From positions 16,058,001 to 16,122,000 of the forward strand of contig JAMPIQ010000002.1 of the NCBI GenBank assembly GCA_024699855.1: a DNA stretch of 64,000 nucleotides, written 5' to 3'. Below are positions 45,275 to 57,895 of this stretch, one piece after another; position 1 is the first letter of the stretch, and each line of letters starts with the position of its first letter. Position numbers and translations under genes: made by a program. This DNA comes from Aphelenchoides besseyi (lineage: Eukaryota > Nematoda > Chromadorea > Rhabditida > Aphelenchoididae). The notes under the pieces were generated by a model that saw nothing but the letters and a program-made list of their open reading frames with translations, had not been told where the DNA came from and searched no databases.

Positions 45275-48200
45275 ATGGTCGTTCAAAAGCAGCAAAGGAG
45301 TTACATGGAGTCCTTGGAAATCACCGACTTCAAGTCCTTCAAAGGAAAACACATAATTGGACCAATGAAACGTTTCACCGCAATCATCGGACCAAATGGC
45401 TCAGGTTTGGAATCAAAAGTCTTTAGTGTGTTTATAACTTTAGAGTTTAGGAAAATCGAATCTCATGGACGCAATTTCGTTTGTTTTGGGAGAACGTGGT
45501 ACAAATTTGCGTGTTCGCAAGTTGGGGGTAACCGTTAAAGTCGGCAAGTGGTTTTTGAAATCAAACATGTTTAGGACCTGATTCACGGCGCTTCCGTCGG
45601 ACGACCGTCAGGTACACGCTGTAAAGTGCAAATGAATTTTATTGACGAGCACAACAAACGACATACGTACAGTCGCTCTATCGTTTCGTCCACTAGTTCC
45701 GAATACAAAGTCGACGGTCGGGCCGTACAACCGAAAGAATATCATCAGGCCTTGAAGGAGATTAACATCTTCATCAAAGCTCGCAACTTTTTGGTTTATC
45801 AAGGTGCCATCGAGCAAATCGCAATGCAAAGTCCAAAAGAATTGACCGGATTGATCGAAGAACTATCAGGGTTGGTGATTGAATAAGTTCGCTTCGTATT
45901 TTGTTTTTAGTTCACTCGACAAGAAGAACGAATACGAACAACTGAAAGCCGAAATGCAAAAGGCCGAAGCCGACGCTCAAGAGATCATGAGTCGACGTCG
46001 TGATGTAGCAATCGAAAAGAAAGAAGCGAAAGCCGAAAAGGACCAGGCTCGTAACTACCAAGCAGTTCGTGACGATCTGGTAGGTTTCACTGTTTCATTT
46101 CATAGCCTACAAGTAATTTTGTTCAGGCCGCAAAGAATCGCGATCTTTATTTGGCGCAAATCTACGCTGCCGAACAAAATCGCAAGAAAGCGCAACGTCA
46201 ATTGGACGCTTACACGCACGAAGCCGACGAAGTTCGCCAACGCAAAGCAGATCACGAACAAGAAGTCACAGAGAAACATCAAATTGTTCGCCAACGATTT
46301 CGCGAGCTGAATAAACTCGAAAGCCGACTTATGAAAGAAGTAAGCGTCGAGGAAATGATAGACATCAACTTTCTGTTTTAGAGCAAAAAAGTCGGCGAAC
46401 AGCGACCGCTTTGTATGCAAAGTCGTCAGGTTGTTGATCATATCAGAGCGAAGTTGGATGGCGCCAAGAAAATTCAACAAGCAGCCAGAAAGAAGGCCGA
46501 AGAGCACACAAGTCACGTCAAAGAAGCCGAACGGAAACTTGAGTTCGTTTAGAAGGTTTTTTCTCTAATTAACATCTTTCATATTTAGAGAGGCTCAGAA
46601 ACAGAAGGCCGAACTGAAGAAGCGACTTGCTCACGAATCGAAGCAACAAAAACTAAACCTCAATCAACAGCAGATCGTCGAGTATCGTCAGTTGAAGAAC
46701 GATGCCGAGAAACAGACGACGATTGTTGCCGCAAAACTCTACAACCTGCAACAGGATCAGGAATCGGATCGAGCGGTTGTTTCGCACGAAAAGCGCAAAT
46801 TGGAAGAATGCAACGAACGAATTCGAGAGGTGGGTTGAAGACTTTTAATTCACGCCGTATACACGAGAGTTGCAGAAAATCCGTGAAATCGAACGTGAGA
46901 AACGGCACATCGAAAGCATGAAAGAAAGCATCACACATAACCAAGAACGAATCGAAAAGGAAACGGTCGAATTGAAGGAAGCGGAGAAACAAGTACGTTG
47001 ACGAGCTTTCGATTGCAAAACATCGATTTTACTTTCAGGTACGTTCTTTCAAGGAAGAAAGCAAAAAGTTGAACGATCAATTGAATGATGTGGTAAAACG
47101 AATTGCCGATGCTCATGGCGATACGAATGAAACACGTCGCGAACAGATTCGTCGCGAGGCCTTGGAGAACTTGAAACGTGTATTTCCGGACAAAGTCTAC
47201 GGACGTTTGGTTGAGTTGTGTACTCCATCGCACAAGAAATACACGATTGCAGTTACAAAGGTTGTTCGAATTGACAAGTTCGTTCACAAGAATTGTACGC
47301 TTTCAGATTCTTCAAAAGCACATGAATTCAATCGTCTGCGATACGGACGAAACGGCTCGCTTGTGCATTCCGTATCTTCGCGAACAACGACACCCACCCG
47401 AAACGTTCTTGCCATTAAACTCACTCGAGGTTCAACCGTTGAAGGAATCTCTTCGCAACATAACCGATCCGCCGGGTGTTAAACTTGTTTACGATGTCAT
47501 TCAATGCAACATGCCGCAAATACGAAAAGCGTTGCAATTTGCGTGTGGCAACGCGTTGGTGACCGATAACGCCAATCAGGCTCGTCAATTGGCCTACGGT
47601 GCTGATCGGCATCGTGCAGTCGCATTGGATGGAACACTCTTTCAACCAAATGGTGTCATTTCTGGTAGATCTTTTTCGTGTTTACAGATTCGATTATTGA
47701 GTATCTAGGTGGTGGTTCGGATTTAAAAGCTCGTGCCAAACGCTGGGATGAACAGCTTATTCGGAAACTAAAAGAAGAACAACGCGTCTTAATGGAAAAG
47801 CTTCACGCCTTACAAGCCAACTCAAAACGTGAACTCGACGTAGAAATGAAACGTCGCCAAATTCAGTCGTTGGAAAGTCGTACCCGCTACACGACTCTTG
47901 AAATCAAGAACCGCACTCAACAACTTCAATCGTTGGAAAACAAATTGGAGCAATATCAATCAGAAATTGAGATCATTCAAGTAAGTTGCATCAACGAGTT
48001 CTCTAATCTACTAACCAAATTTTAAGATTCGAATCAGCGATAAAGAGACTCAGATTGCGGAGCGAAACGAAACGATTGAGAAGGCGGAGAAAGAGCGAAG
48101 CGAAGTTGTTGATCGGGTGTTTGCAGATTTCTGTAAACGAATTGGCGTCAAACACATTCGGTTGGTTGTTTCCAATTGACAAACAATTGAAGTCGATTGC

Positions 48201-49700
48201 AGTGAATACGAAGAAGGCGAACTTCACTTCTATCAAGAGATGGAACGGCAGTTGAGCGAATGTGATGCCGAAGTGAGTAAACTGGAGAACGAACTCGATT
48301 ATCTGCGGACCGAGAATCGTGAAGCGGCTGTGGAGCGCGAAACTCAAGCCATCAAGACCTTGGAACGTGAGTTGAAAGAGCGCGAAAAAGCGTTGAAGGA
48401 CGAAACGAAACGATTGGCCGAAATCGAAGAGGAAGTTGAGAATCTAAGGACCGAAGTGGAAACTAAAAAGAAGTTGGTCGAAGAAGCCGAAGCCGAACAC
48501 TCGGCCGTACGCAAAGAAGGACACGCTGTCGACAAAGAACTTCAACAGTTGGAAAAAAAGATACTTCAACAACAACAACTGATCAGTCGGAAATCGAGTC
48601 GTCGACACGATTTGCTTCACGAATGTAAAGTGAACGTCGTTGAATTGCCATTGTTACGCGGTTCACTCGATACGTTGATTGTTTTGGATGAAATGATAAG
48701 TGAGTGGAAAACACTTTCAACAAATCACATTGCAACTTTTAGTCGATGATGCGAACAACGGTGGTAGTCAGTTGGCAAGTTCACAACAAGCGGACTCACT
48801 TACAACCGCCGAAGAAATTGAAGTCGATTTCCGAACACTTAACTCGAAAACCAAGCGGTTGTTGGAGGATGAGAATGAAACCGCCAAATACGTAACTCAC
48901 TTGGAGAAGGCAGTGAAAGAAGTTGAGGAAAAGTTTTCAAAGTTACAAGCTCCAGCAACTGACGCTAATCAACGGTACATTGAATGTTGTTCTCAACTGC
49001 TAACCTAATGTTTCAGCATGGAACAAGTGAAGGAACGGGAACAGGAGACTACCGAAGAATGCGAAGCATCACGTCGAAAGGCACGAAAAGCTCATCTCGC
49101 TTTTGAGAAAGTGAAGAACGAACGTTATCGTCGTTTCCAAGAGTTTTTCGAGCCAGTCAGTCAACGAATTGATGAGATTTACAAGGTTGGTAATTAGACG
49201 AATTTGCTTCCAATTTTCATAACGTTTAGAAGTTATCTCAGAATGAAAGTGCACAGGCTTTTCTGGGACCTGTCAATCAGGAAGAACCTTATTTGGATGG
49301 TATCAATTACAATTGTATTGCACCAGGAAAACGATTCCGACCCATGGACAATCTGTCCGGTGGCGAAAAGACGATTGCTGCTTTGGCCTTGTTATTCGCC
49401 ATACACTCGAGTAATCCCTCACCGTTCTTTGTTTTGGACGAGATCGATGCCGCCCTCGATAATACAAACATTGGAAAAGTAGGTTGACCATTAACTGAAA
49501 GCCAATTTCATTTTGCTCAGGTCGTCAAATACATTATGGATCGCTCACGCGACGATGTCCAATTGATTGTGATCAGCTTAAAAGAGGAGCTCTTCAACAA
49601 GGGTGATGCATTGGTTGGTGTGTTTCCGCGTGATACCGAGCACGCAGTCATGGCTTCTGGAATCGTAACCTACGATATGGAGAAATTTCACGCCTCGTAA
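45275..49700 (+). CDS. smc-1: SMC1, cohesin ATPase subunit
   Basis: Structural maintenance of chromosomes protein, core of the cohesin ring. N-terminal head: [17 protein letters not shown], then Walker [21 protein letters not shown], with an intron splitting the GSG and [19 protein letters not shown] and [13 protein letters not shown] follow, as in SMC1. A long coiled coil is interrupted by a hinge (about 47170-47710) with [20 protein letters not shown] and [19 protein letters not shown]. The C-terminal head has the ABC signature [18 protein letters not shown] and Walker [14 protein letters not shown], then [20 protein letters not shown]. About 1,240 residues in many exons. Start MVVQKQQ at 45275 was chosen; the next ATG, at MESLEIT, also fits the family N terminus. 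Confidence 0.95.
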
Positions 49701-49947
49701 TCTTATTGTCCCAATATTTTGTATTATTTTACTTACATCTAATGTTTGGTCTCATTTTCTTAAGTTTGACAAACTAAACTGTTTTTAACTTCAGATTGTC
49801 ATTTTATTCAAGCAATTAATACACTCCCGACTAAATTAGATTTCCCATAACCAAACTAAGGTTTACAATAAGTTATAGAAAGTAAAACCGGATTATTTAG
49901 TGTTAAGCGTTTTGTTGCAACGCGTCGAGTTCAACTGTTATCCGTCG

Positions 49948-52900
49948 TTACATCGGACTCAAGTTTCGATCGGCGGGACTATCGCCGGAGTTCGAGGAAC
50001 GAGGTCCGCCCGTCGGAATATTCGGCACATCGATAGACGGCAACATTTCCACTCCTAAACATCAACAATATTTCTTGATCATAGACCATAAATCTTACCT
50101 CGAACTCGCACACCTACAGCAGCTGCTAATGTGCGCTGTGTTACGTGAACATAACCATGACGATGTTCCGATGGTGAAGTCGTCGCTGAAGCTCCAACAG
50201 AAGTGCGAGGTACTGCTTGAGGTTCGACACTTGGCAGCACCATCGAATCGGCAGTTCGAACTCGTGACTGCTCGCCTCCGGTGTCGCTCTTTTGCATATG
50301 AGCCGCCAACACTCCATGTATCGTGCTCTTGTGTCGGTTCTCTTCGACTTCCGCCAATCGTTGCTCCGATTCACTACGACTGGGAGTTCGATTCGTCGAG
50401 TTCCGAGCCATGTTAACAGCAACCGCCGCTGCTGCCGCATCGACATTGCCGGTCACCGTCTCTTCGAGAATAATGCGATCGTGACTATGAAGTAAGAATT
50501 TGGTTTGTTCGGCACCGTACTTCTCGACCATCTTCATTACGTTGTGCTTGATCTTCTGCAATTGAGAATGTTTAGTGGTATGACCATTGATTTCACCTTC
50601 CAGTTGTTGATGGCTTGTTTTCGTTGTCGAGCTCGAGTTTTTCGTGTCTGTTTGATGACCATAAGACCGCGAGAAGACTCATTTAACTTAATCGAATACT
50701 CTAATTGACACATTGCCAGTTTCTCTTTGTTCACCGATCGTTCAAGAACCATAAGAATTTTCGCGTATTGTTGTCGCCATGCCTTTTCCGCTTGTGTAAT
50801 AACAGTCGTGTACGTATTACCCATCATCGCAATAAGAATGTTGATCATCATAATTGGCATAACGAACATGTACAATACGAACAGGGTTTTGGTCAGTGGT
50901 TCGTAGTTAGTGCATGCAAATTCTTCGTACTAAACCTTCTGTTAATCCACTTGTTTCTCTTCAAACACTCACGTCGTATCCGCCCATACTTGCGCGAAAC
51001 AACGTTACGAACGTTTCCAGAAATGAACTGTACGTGTAGATCGTATATCCTTCGATATTGCAACGATCGTCGTTGTTCTTTGGTAGTGCTTGTTTGGCGG
51101 CCATGTCCTTTCCGACAAAATAGAAAACTAAAAAGAAAAGTGGCATTGATATTCGCGTAAACTCATGAACCTTGTGAAAAGGAAACCAGGAAGATTGCTG
51201 AAATAATTCCAAAACGAATCATGTCACCAGCAATCATACTGTAGATCATTTGTACGAACGGTCCAGTAAGTTTTGCACTTCTTGAAAAAACCATAAGCTT
51301 ATTCGGCAGACATATTGAACGTACCGAGCAAAAAACAGTAGAAAGATCCAGGAGCCGGGTAATGAAAAAATGAGCAATCCTTCTTCGATATCGTATTGCT
51401 GAAGAAAACGAAACGGTACACAGAGAAGTAGACAAATGTTCGCAACAAGATAAACAATTTTCGCTGGTGCCGTAGTCTGAAATTTCAGAATTCAATTACG
51501 AATGTCTTGTCGACTGAAATACCAAATTCTTGAAATAACCGTAGAAACCTTGAGTTCGTAGATCACCGACTTGTTGACCAAAAACAAACCAAACGCAACT
51601 TAAAATCGTTAGAACTTCGAATACGGTGCGTAGCTAAATTGAAGATTATACGACAATTTGGATGGAATGTTTACGTAATCGTCCCAATGCGGTTCCTGAA
51701 GATATAGACGTTCCGGTTGAGTGGGACGCAAATAGACGACGAAACACAAACAAACCAAATGGAATGCCAACAACGCCAAACGCTCGTACATTTTGCGCTA
51801 AAATCTTCGAAGTCGAGCTTTTGTTCGTCAAAACTAACCGCCGCGAACGCTTTCCATTTGTCGGCCAAAAGACGTTGAATAACCTCACTCCCGATCATGT
51901 CCAAATGCTCTGGAGTGCTGCCGTTGATTACGGTCATCAGTGCGGAATCGTAGTCTTAAATAAAATGTACATCGAATAGGAAATGCTACTCACTTGTTGA
52001 GCCATCAGGTCGAATTGTGTCCAAAGTATCGAGCGGATAGGCAGAACAAGTCATATCCGAAAAACGCCAAAATTCCTGCAAATCGAGGCAACTTTCTCGG
52101 AAAATTTCAGCGAACTCACCACTTTCATTAGCTCCAACATCTCTTCGAAAATGTGCTTACGACCCAACTTCGTAGCCAACGTCAACGGTGTGTATCCGGC
52201 GTTATTTACAATGTTTGTTTTTGCCGGCTTGTGCCAATGACGAACTGCGTAAGAGTACATTGACTGAAATCCAAAGGGTGAAACATTTTGATAACTGGAA
52301 CATACGCTGCTATAGTTGATTACACACATATGCAAACAAGTGTTTCCGAACATGTCCTGAAGATCCGGATTGGCACCATATTGAATGAGCAAATCGTAAA
52401 TATCCTTGTTTCCGAAACAAGCGGCAAAGGCTAGCGGATATTCACCTGAAACCCGTAAGTTTGTTTCTTGCGAGACTCTTAGAATCAATAGGTCGTTGGT
52501 TAAAAGTAGTCACATTTATGTTTTTTTTAACCATTCAGTTAGTAGTGTGAATTCAAGATGTCAATTTTTACTTACCGTAATACGCGTAACCTAAAACTTC
52601 TTCATAATCAATGCTCAGATCTTCATCGATTACCTTGATAACTGTAAGTGCGAGAGTTTTTGTCAGAAACATCTTCGGGCAAAAAGAAATCACCACAAGC
52701 TCGAGCATTCACCGCCGCTCCCTTTTCGAGTAACAATTGAACGGTGTCGTAGTCGTCATGTACGATCGCCAAATGCAAGGCACTTTGACCTGCAATTCGA
52801 ATTCGACCGACTATTTTCACTTGTTTTGTACTTACCAAACATCTCATTTCCCATGTAGATGTCTTTGGCCAAACCGGCGTATTTGCTTATCAGAATACGT

Positions 52901-53474
52901 GCAATCTCGGCACATGACGGTTCCTCACGATTCAGAAGCAAATGAATAATCGTCTCGCCGTCCACACCACGTTTATTCAAACGCCATTGGGTTTCGTGTT
53001 CGCGGAATTTGGAGTTGTTTTCATCGAAACTTTCGTCCTCGTTCAATCCCAATTCGACGCTCTGAAATCGATGTTTCGCTTGCAACATCTCGCCGAACTC
53101 TTTACCATGGACTTTTTCCAACGAACATAGTCAGCAAATTTGATCAGCTGCGTCTTCTCGCCGTTCTCGTACATCATTGGCTCCAGTTTCTCGGCAGCAA
53201 ATCGCAACACTCCCTCTTCGCCCTCTTTTTCGTAGGTCATAATCAAGTCGCCTCCTTAATTTAAATGGTATACAATTGATGCTTGCGTGTTTTTTGACAT
53301 ACCCGTCCGAACACCGACCCATTTGTACAGATGGTTTTTCTCTCGTTCACGATACAAATTCGACCATTTCTCGTCGGGATCGAAATTCCGTCCTCCACTC
53401 AACGTGCCCGTCTGACTTCCGCGACTTGCGCCAATCTTGTCACCGCGACAACAACCCGCTAAACGTTGACCCAT
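49948..53474 (-). CDS. TRPV-family cation channel (OSM-9/OCR-like)
   Basis: Sensory cation channel of the vanilloid TRP group. N-terminal half: [15 protein letters not shown], with cysteines near the N terminus that could be lipid-modified, then five or so ankyrin repeats ([93 protein letters not shown]). Six membrane helices follow ([63 protein letters not shown]). The pore segment is [20 protein letters not shown], and the last helix [20 protein letters not shown] leads into the TRP-domain region. The cytoplasmic tail is charged and ends DRNLSPM. About 900 residues, in many exons. Best match by layout is the nematode OSM-9/OCR set, but which one I cannot say. Confidence 0.88.
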
Positions 53475-54927
53475 AACGTTTGGCTAAAAGTTCAACGTCT
53501 TCAAGTCCATTTCTTGGTCTATGGTGTCTTTGTTGCACACCAATTTGGCGAACCTACAACTAAAAACAATAAAACTACACTAAAGAACCAGTATTCAAAA
53601 ACAAGGTTAGATATCGTACTGATCATGAACACGATACATTCTATACAAAACTACTTGTCAACCGTTTTCCAGCAAGCATCAGCAAGACGTTTTCGCGATA
53701 GCTTGAATGTTGGATTTCATGACATTTGGAGGTATTGTGCATACTCGAGTCGAACACACAACGACCAAAAGCATCATAACGAAAAGGGTTGTTTCGGCCA
53801 AATAACTTTGTCCAATAATAATTTCATAACAATTCAGCTGTCAAATTGATATGATAAGAAGAAATTTCAAGGCTTCGAAAATGCAAATCGATTTTGAATC
53901 TACGCTTAGAGAAATCAATCCAACGAACACGAGAAATTAGTCAACACTTAATCGTCATTCAATGCGGATACCAATAAAACTATTAAAAAGATAAACTACA
54001 AGGCTAAGCTTGCTACCGTATAACAATCGGCTAGGTTGACTCTACGATCAAGTATCGTCTTCGTCTGTCAAATAAACAGCCTACGCAGACAACAAAAACG
54101 GAAACCACCAAACATGTTGGTCGTTCTGTTTAACTTGTCAGTTTGGTCTCAAGATTTCGGTTGACTTCACCGTTTCTGGAGTGAGTTTGTTGGTTCATGT
54201 GCGTGCAGGGGCGCGTGGTTTTGAGGTCCGAAGGATAAGGCGCAACAGTTCGTTCTAATGGACAATCTCCTTGACAACCGAATCCTGAAGGCGAATCAGA
54301 ATCGTGTCCAACCTGCCCGTCAAATAAAATTTAATGTCTTTCTCTTGTCTGTTGAAATCTCCAAGACGCGTGTTCAAAAAAGTCGAATGACAAATTGAGT
54401 GAAACGATAGACAATCACATAGACAACCAGGTCTCTAGGTTCAATTGACGTAATCTAGAGCATTTGATTAAGGAAACTAAAAGGTTTTAATCACAATAAA
54501 AGTTTCGTCCCATTTCAAACGCACGCAATTTCTATTACCGAAAAGGAACGACTTCGAAATCCAATAGAATTTGTAGTTCACAATTGTTAGTTCATTCGAA
54601 GTTTTCTATTCGTTTCATCACGAAATGAACTTCAATAATCATTCAATAAGGAAATGGAAATGACGTTTAATTGCACTTTATGCGATTTCCAAAGTCGATT
54701 TTGAGCTTCAGTTCTAGCGAATGCTTGGACAGCATTTCATCAATATCAATTTACAACACTTTATGCAAACAATAGGTTACAATAACAAGAAAATTAACAA
54801 TGTGATAAGTATCAACGAACCGAGAGTGTAGGCAACAGCATCTCTTCAGTTCCCGTATATCATGTAAACATAGGAATATTGAAAGGATATTTAAAAAAAT
54901 AATAAAATAGGAAAAGATAAAAATTAA
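53475..54927. other. Intergenic between TRPV and RIF1-like genes
   Basis: Upstream region of the TRPV gene and 3' flank of the RIF1-like gene. AT-rich, with no supported gene or repeat. Confidence 0.4.
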
Positions 54928-57895
54928 TTATTTCATGGTTAATGATCGACGACGTTGATTTACATCTTTGGCCATATCCACAAGAAGATCGAGCACTTGA
55001 TCGCAGTCTTCGGTTGTCAATGTTGTTTCTGAGATCTTGGAACGGAGATCACGCAGTGATTCGACTACTAAAATGAAATGTTAACTAAGTACTTTAAAGT
55101 CGGAAATCTTATATATAATCTTTGACTTACAATTGTATTTCGATTTGGATTTGGCCGTGATCGTGCTATTGATTAGATTATTCAATCCGGCCACTCTCTC
55201 TTGAAGTTCCTGAGCGTAATGAACGATATCGGTTACTGAAACAAGAAGTTAAAATACCAAGAATATGAAATAGTCAACCTACGAGAATTTGAATCTGTAA
55301 AAATTTGTGGAGATGTTGTCAATGATTGAGTTCTTGCGGAAGTTGCTCCTAAACTTTTGTGGTCGACAAAAATTTTCGTAAAGCTTACCATTTGTTTGTA
55401 CGTTATTTTGGACGGTAACTGATGGGCTCGTTTTGATTACGTCAATCGATTCCAAAGCTATCGGTTGAACTTCGGGCGAGTTTCTGGACTGATCAGATGT
55501 AACTAAACAACAATAAGACAAAAGGTACGACTAGCACTCACCGTCGTCTTGATCGGTCCCCAAACTGGCGACTTCATCGTCTTCAGTACTCCGCGCTTCA
55601 TCCGGTGGTGTTGTTTCTTTTTCGCTATGCACGTTGAGAATCGAGGCCTGTTCCACGAAATTATCGTTTACAACCGGAGCTATCGAATCAGAGCCAGCTG
55701 TTCGAGAAAAGTTGCGAAGAAAATTCAACGCGTTGTCCAACTTTGGTCGACGTAAATGAGGAATTTGTTCGAGGTCTGATGGACTCAAGCTAGCGAATTG
55801 ACCAATTGTTGTTAGACCCATTTCTTTGAAATATGCCACCAAGTTCCGAGTCCTAAAATCAGAAAGCATACGCAAATATGAAAAAAGAAAGTTACCGAGT
55901 AGATTCAGCAAGTGTAATGCACAGTTGATTGATTGGCTGAGTCGAGTGGCGCAAATTCGGATACAAACATTCTTCGGAATTTTCGCACTAAATAGACCAA
56001 AAATCTCAATGAGAACGAAACTTTAACATACCGATGTTGTGCGTAGAGTTAAAGGTGTTCTAGCAGTACGAATGCTCCTTGGAGTTGCGCCAATGTAATC
56101 CATCAACGGTCGTTGACCACTCTCATCGACCAACCGTCGTTTCATGGCCGAACGTCTGGGTGTTAAGATCAGCGGCGACGGTGTGCGTAGCGCTGAAAGA
56201 ACAATTCGATTAACCAATGATCGATAACAATCCAATTTATGTTTTTGAAACTTCTTTAAACCACTTTTCCACTGTTGAGACCCACCCATTCTATTACCAA
56301 CGGAATCATACGAAGAGGACCGCGTGATTGTATTCACAACCTAAGATCTTTTGCTTAAAAATAAACCAAAACTCTCGAGCTACCTCGTTTGAATTCGTTT
56401 TTTTGGGCGAAACTTTTGTGAAATTAATCGGATGTGTAAAGTTTCCACCTGGAGGTTTGTTCGCCTTGACAACATCGACCGTGGGATTCGATTGCTCATC
56501 CGAGTGTTCGGAGTTCTCGTCCAATGCAAAACGAACGTTCTTCACAATTGTTAGCTCGTCCGGTTCGTCAACACGCGCACGTTTTCGTGTTTGGGGCGTA
56601 CTAGGAGTTTGCTTCGATTGCATACCTGATTGTAGTGTGTATCTTTTGATCTTCGGTCTTTGTCGAATAAACATGGGAAGTAACTCCAACCAAATCTGAA
56701 ATGCTCTGATACGCAAAAATTCTCGACTATCGAAAAGTGCACGTAATCGCAAAGAGATTCCTTTGGAACCTTTAAAATCACAAGCTAACACCCTATCAAA
56801 CCAAGTACAAGGTGGGCCAAAATGAATTGAGTAGTCGGAATCGCAAATAACGTTCTTATTTTTGATTTTTTCTGGACAAACTATATATTTTCTAAATTCT
56901 CATAGTCCCCAAATTCAGATGAGCTTAAAATCAAAATTTTGCCTTGGTTCCCCCTTGTGTCGCTTTTCGGGCAGCTTTCAATTTAAAGAAATCGATTCAA
57001 ATTGATGTGAAATAAAGCAAGAATAACATCAATTCTTGTTGTTACTTTGTTGTTCGTCTGACTGGCCAATTGCGAGCGGCTATCGAAGATAACGCGGATC
57101 TAATTCATCAAAATCGGCCGATGAGAGAACGAATTGCCGCCAACTTTGCTCGTCGACTTCAAACGTGCATTGATCGAGAAGGCGCAGAAGTCGAGGTTCG
57201 TTGATTGTTGGGGTTCCTCTTGTTAACAAACGTTTTTTCTTTAAATTGAAAGCTGCCCGAAAAGCGACACAAGGGGGAACCAAGGCAAAATTTTGATTTT
57301 AAGCTCATCTGAATTTGGGGACTATGAGAATTTAGAAAATATATAGTTTGTCCAGAAAAAATCAAAAATAAGAACGTTATTTGCGATTCCGACTACTCAA
57401 TTCATTTTGTCCCACCCTGTAGTTGACTTCGAATTAAAAGCGTGAAAGAATTTCCGATTGGATGTCGAAACACGTAATCCGGTGGGAAGGAAAAGGACGA
57501 AAATTTAATTGACAGATTTGATTTTAAAACATCTGAAGAAAACGCACAAACTGAAAACTTGATTTTGCAGTCGAGGACGCGACAAGTTTTTATCTTTCGA
57601 AAAAACAACTCACAAATCGCGCTTGACGCTCCGCTTTTAAGCGCCATTTCTTTGGCATTCGACAATCGAACTATCCAGTCGGGACGCTCGTAAACGTTTT
57701 CCGTCAAGAAAACGGTCTCGATTCAATGGTAAACATCCCTATTGGAAAGTTGAATGTCTTCACAAGTTTCAAAATTTCTCTTTTCAAAATCGACGTCCAT
57801 CGTTGTGTCTCCGGAGAGCGATTTTCAGGACAGTAATTTCTCTTTGTCATTGCGAACGGTTCAAATTCATCGAGATTGACGAACCGAGTTGGCAT
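54928..57895 (-). pseudogene. RIF1: RIF1-like gene interrupted by a MITE
   Basis: The C-terminal region reads like RIF1, which guides PP1 to control replication timing. ICATRLSQSINCALHLLN is followed by TRNLVAYFKEMGLTTIGQFA and SLSPSDLEQIPHLRRPKLDN, as in the conserved RIF1 C-terminal module. A helix-rich end has YAQELQERVAGLNNLINSTI and stops at 54928. Upstream, NVRFA resembles an RVxF PP1-docking motif, and RLRALFDSREFLRIRAFQIW looks like the end of a HEAT region. Further upstream exons, joined by 47-nt introns, contain FLTENVYERPDWIVRLSNAK. A 612-bp MITE lies within the exon that reads STTWFDRVLACDF once the element is taken out, so the copy shown is broken. Coding continues upstream at least to about 57895, and perhaps to 58000; the true start is not found. 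Confidence 0.6.
56808..57419. mobile_element. Tc1/mariner-type MITE, 612 bp, TA target duplication
   Basis: The ends are inverted repeats of about 180 bp (left arm 56808 to about 56985, right arm about 57237-57419), nearly identical. They start CAAGGTGGGCCAAAATGAAT and end ATTCATTTTGTCCCACCCTG. TA flanks both sides (56806-56807, 57420-57421), as made by Tc1/mariner transposases. The interior (about 57040-57190) still encodes the end of a Tc1/mariner-like transposase on the plus strand: LRAAIEDNADLIHQN, then MRERIAANFARRLQTCIDRE and GAEVE. The DDE catalytic region is absent, so it is a deletion derivative moved by another copy. Confidence 0.88.

Noticed and set aside
53466..53849. A 127-codon plus-strand frame opposite the TRPV start
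   Set aside because: Opened by TTG, partly antisense to the TRPV first exon, and AT-rich with no motif.
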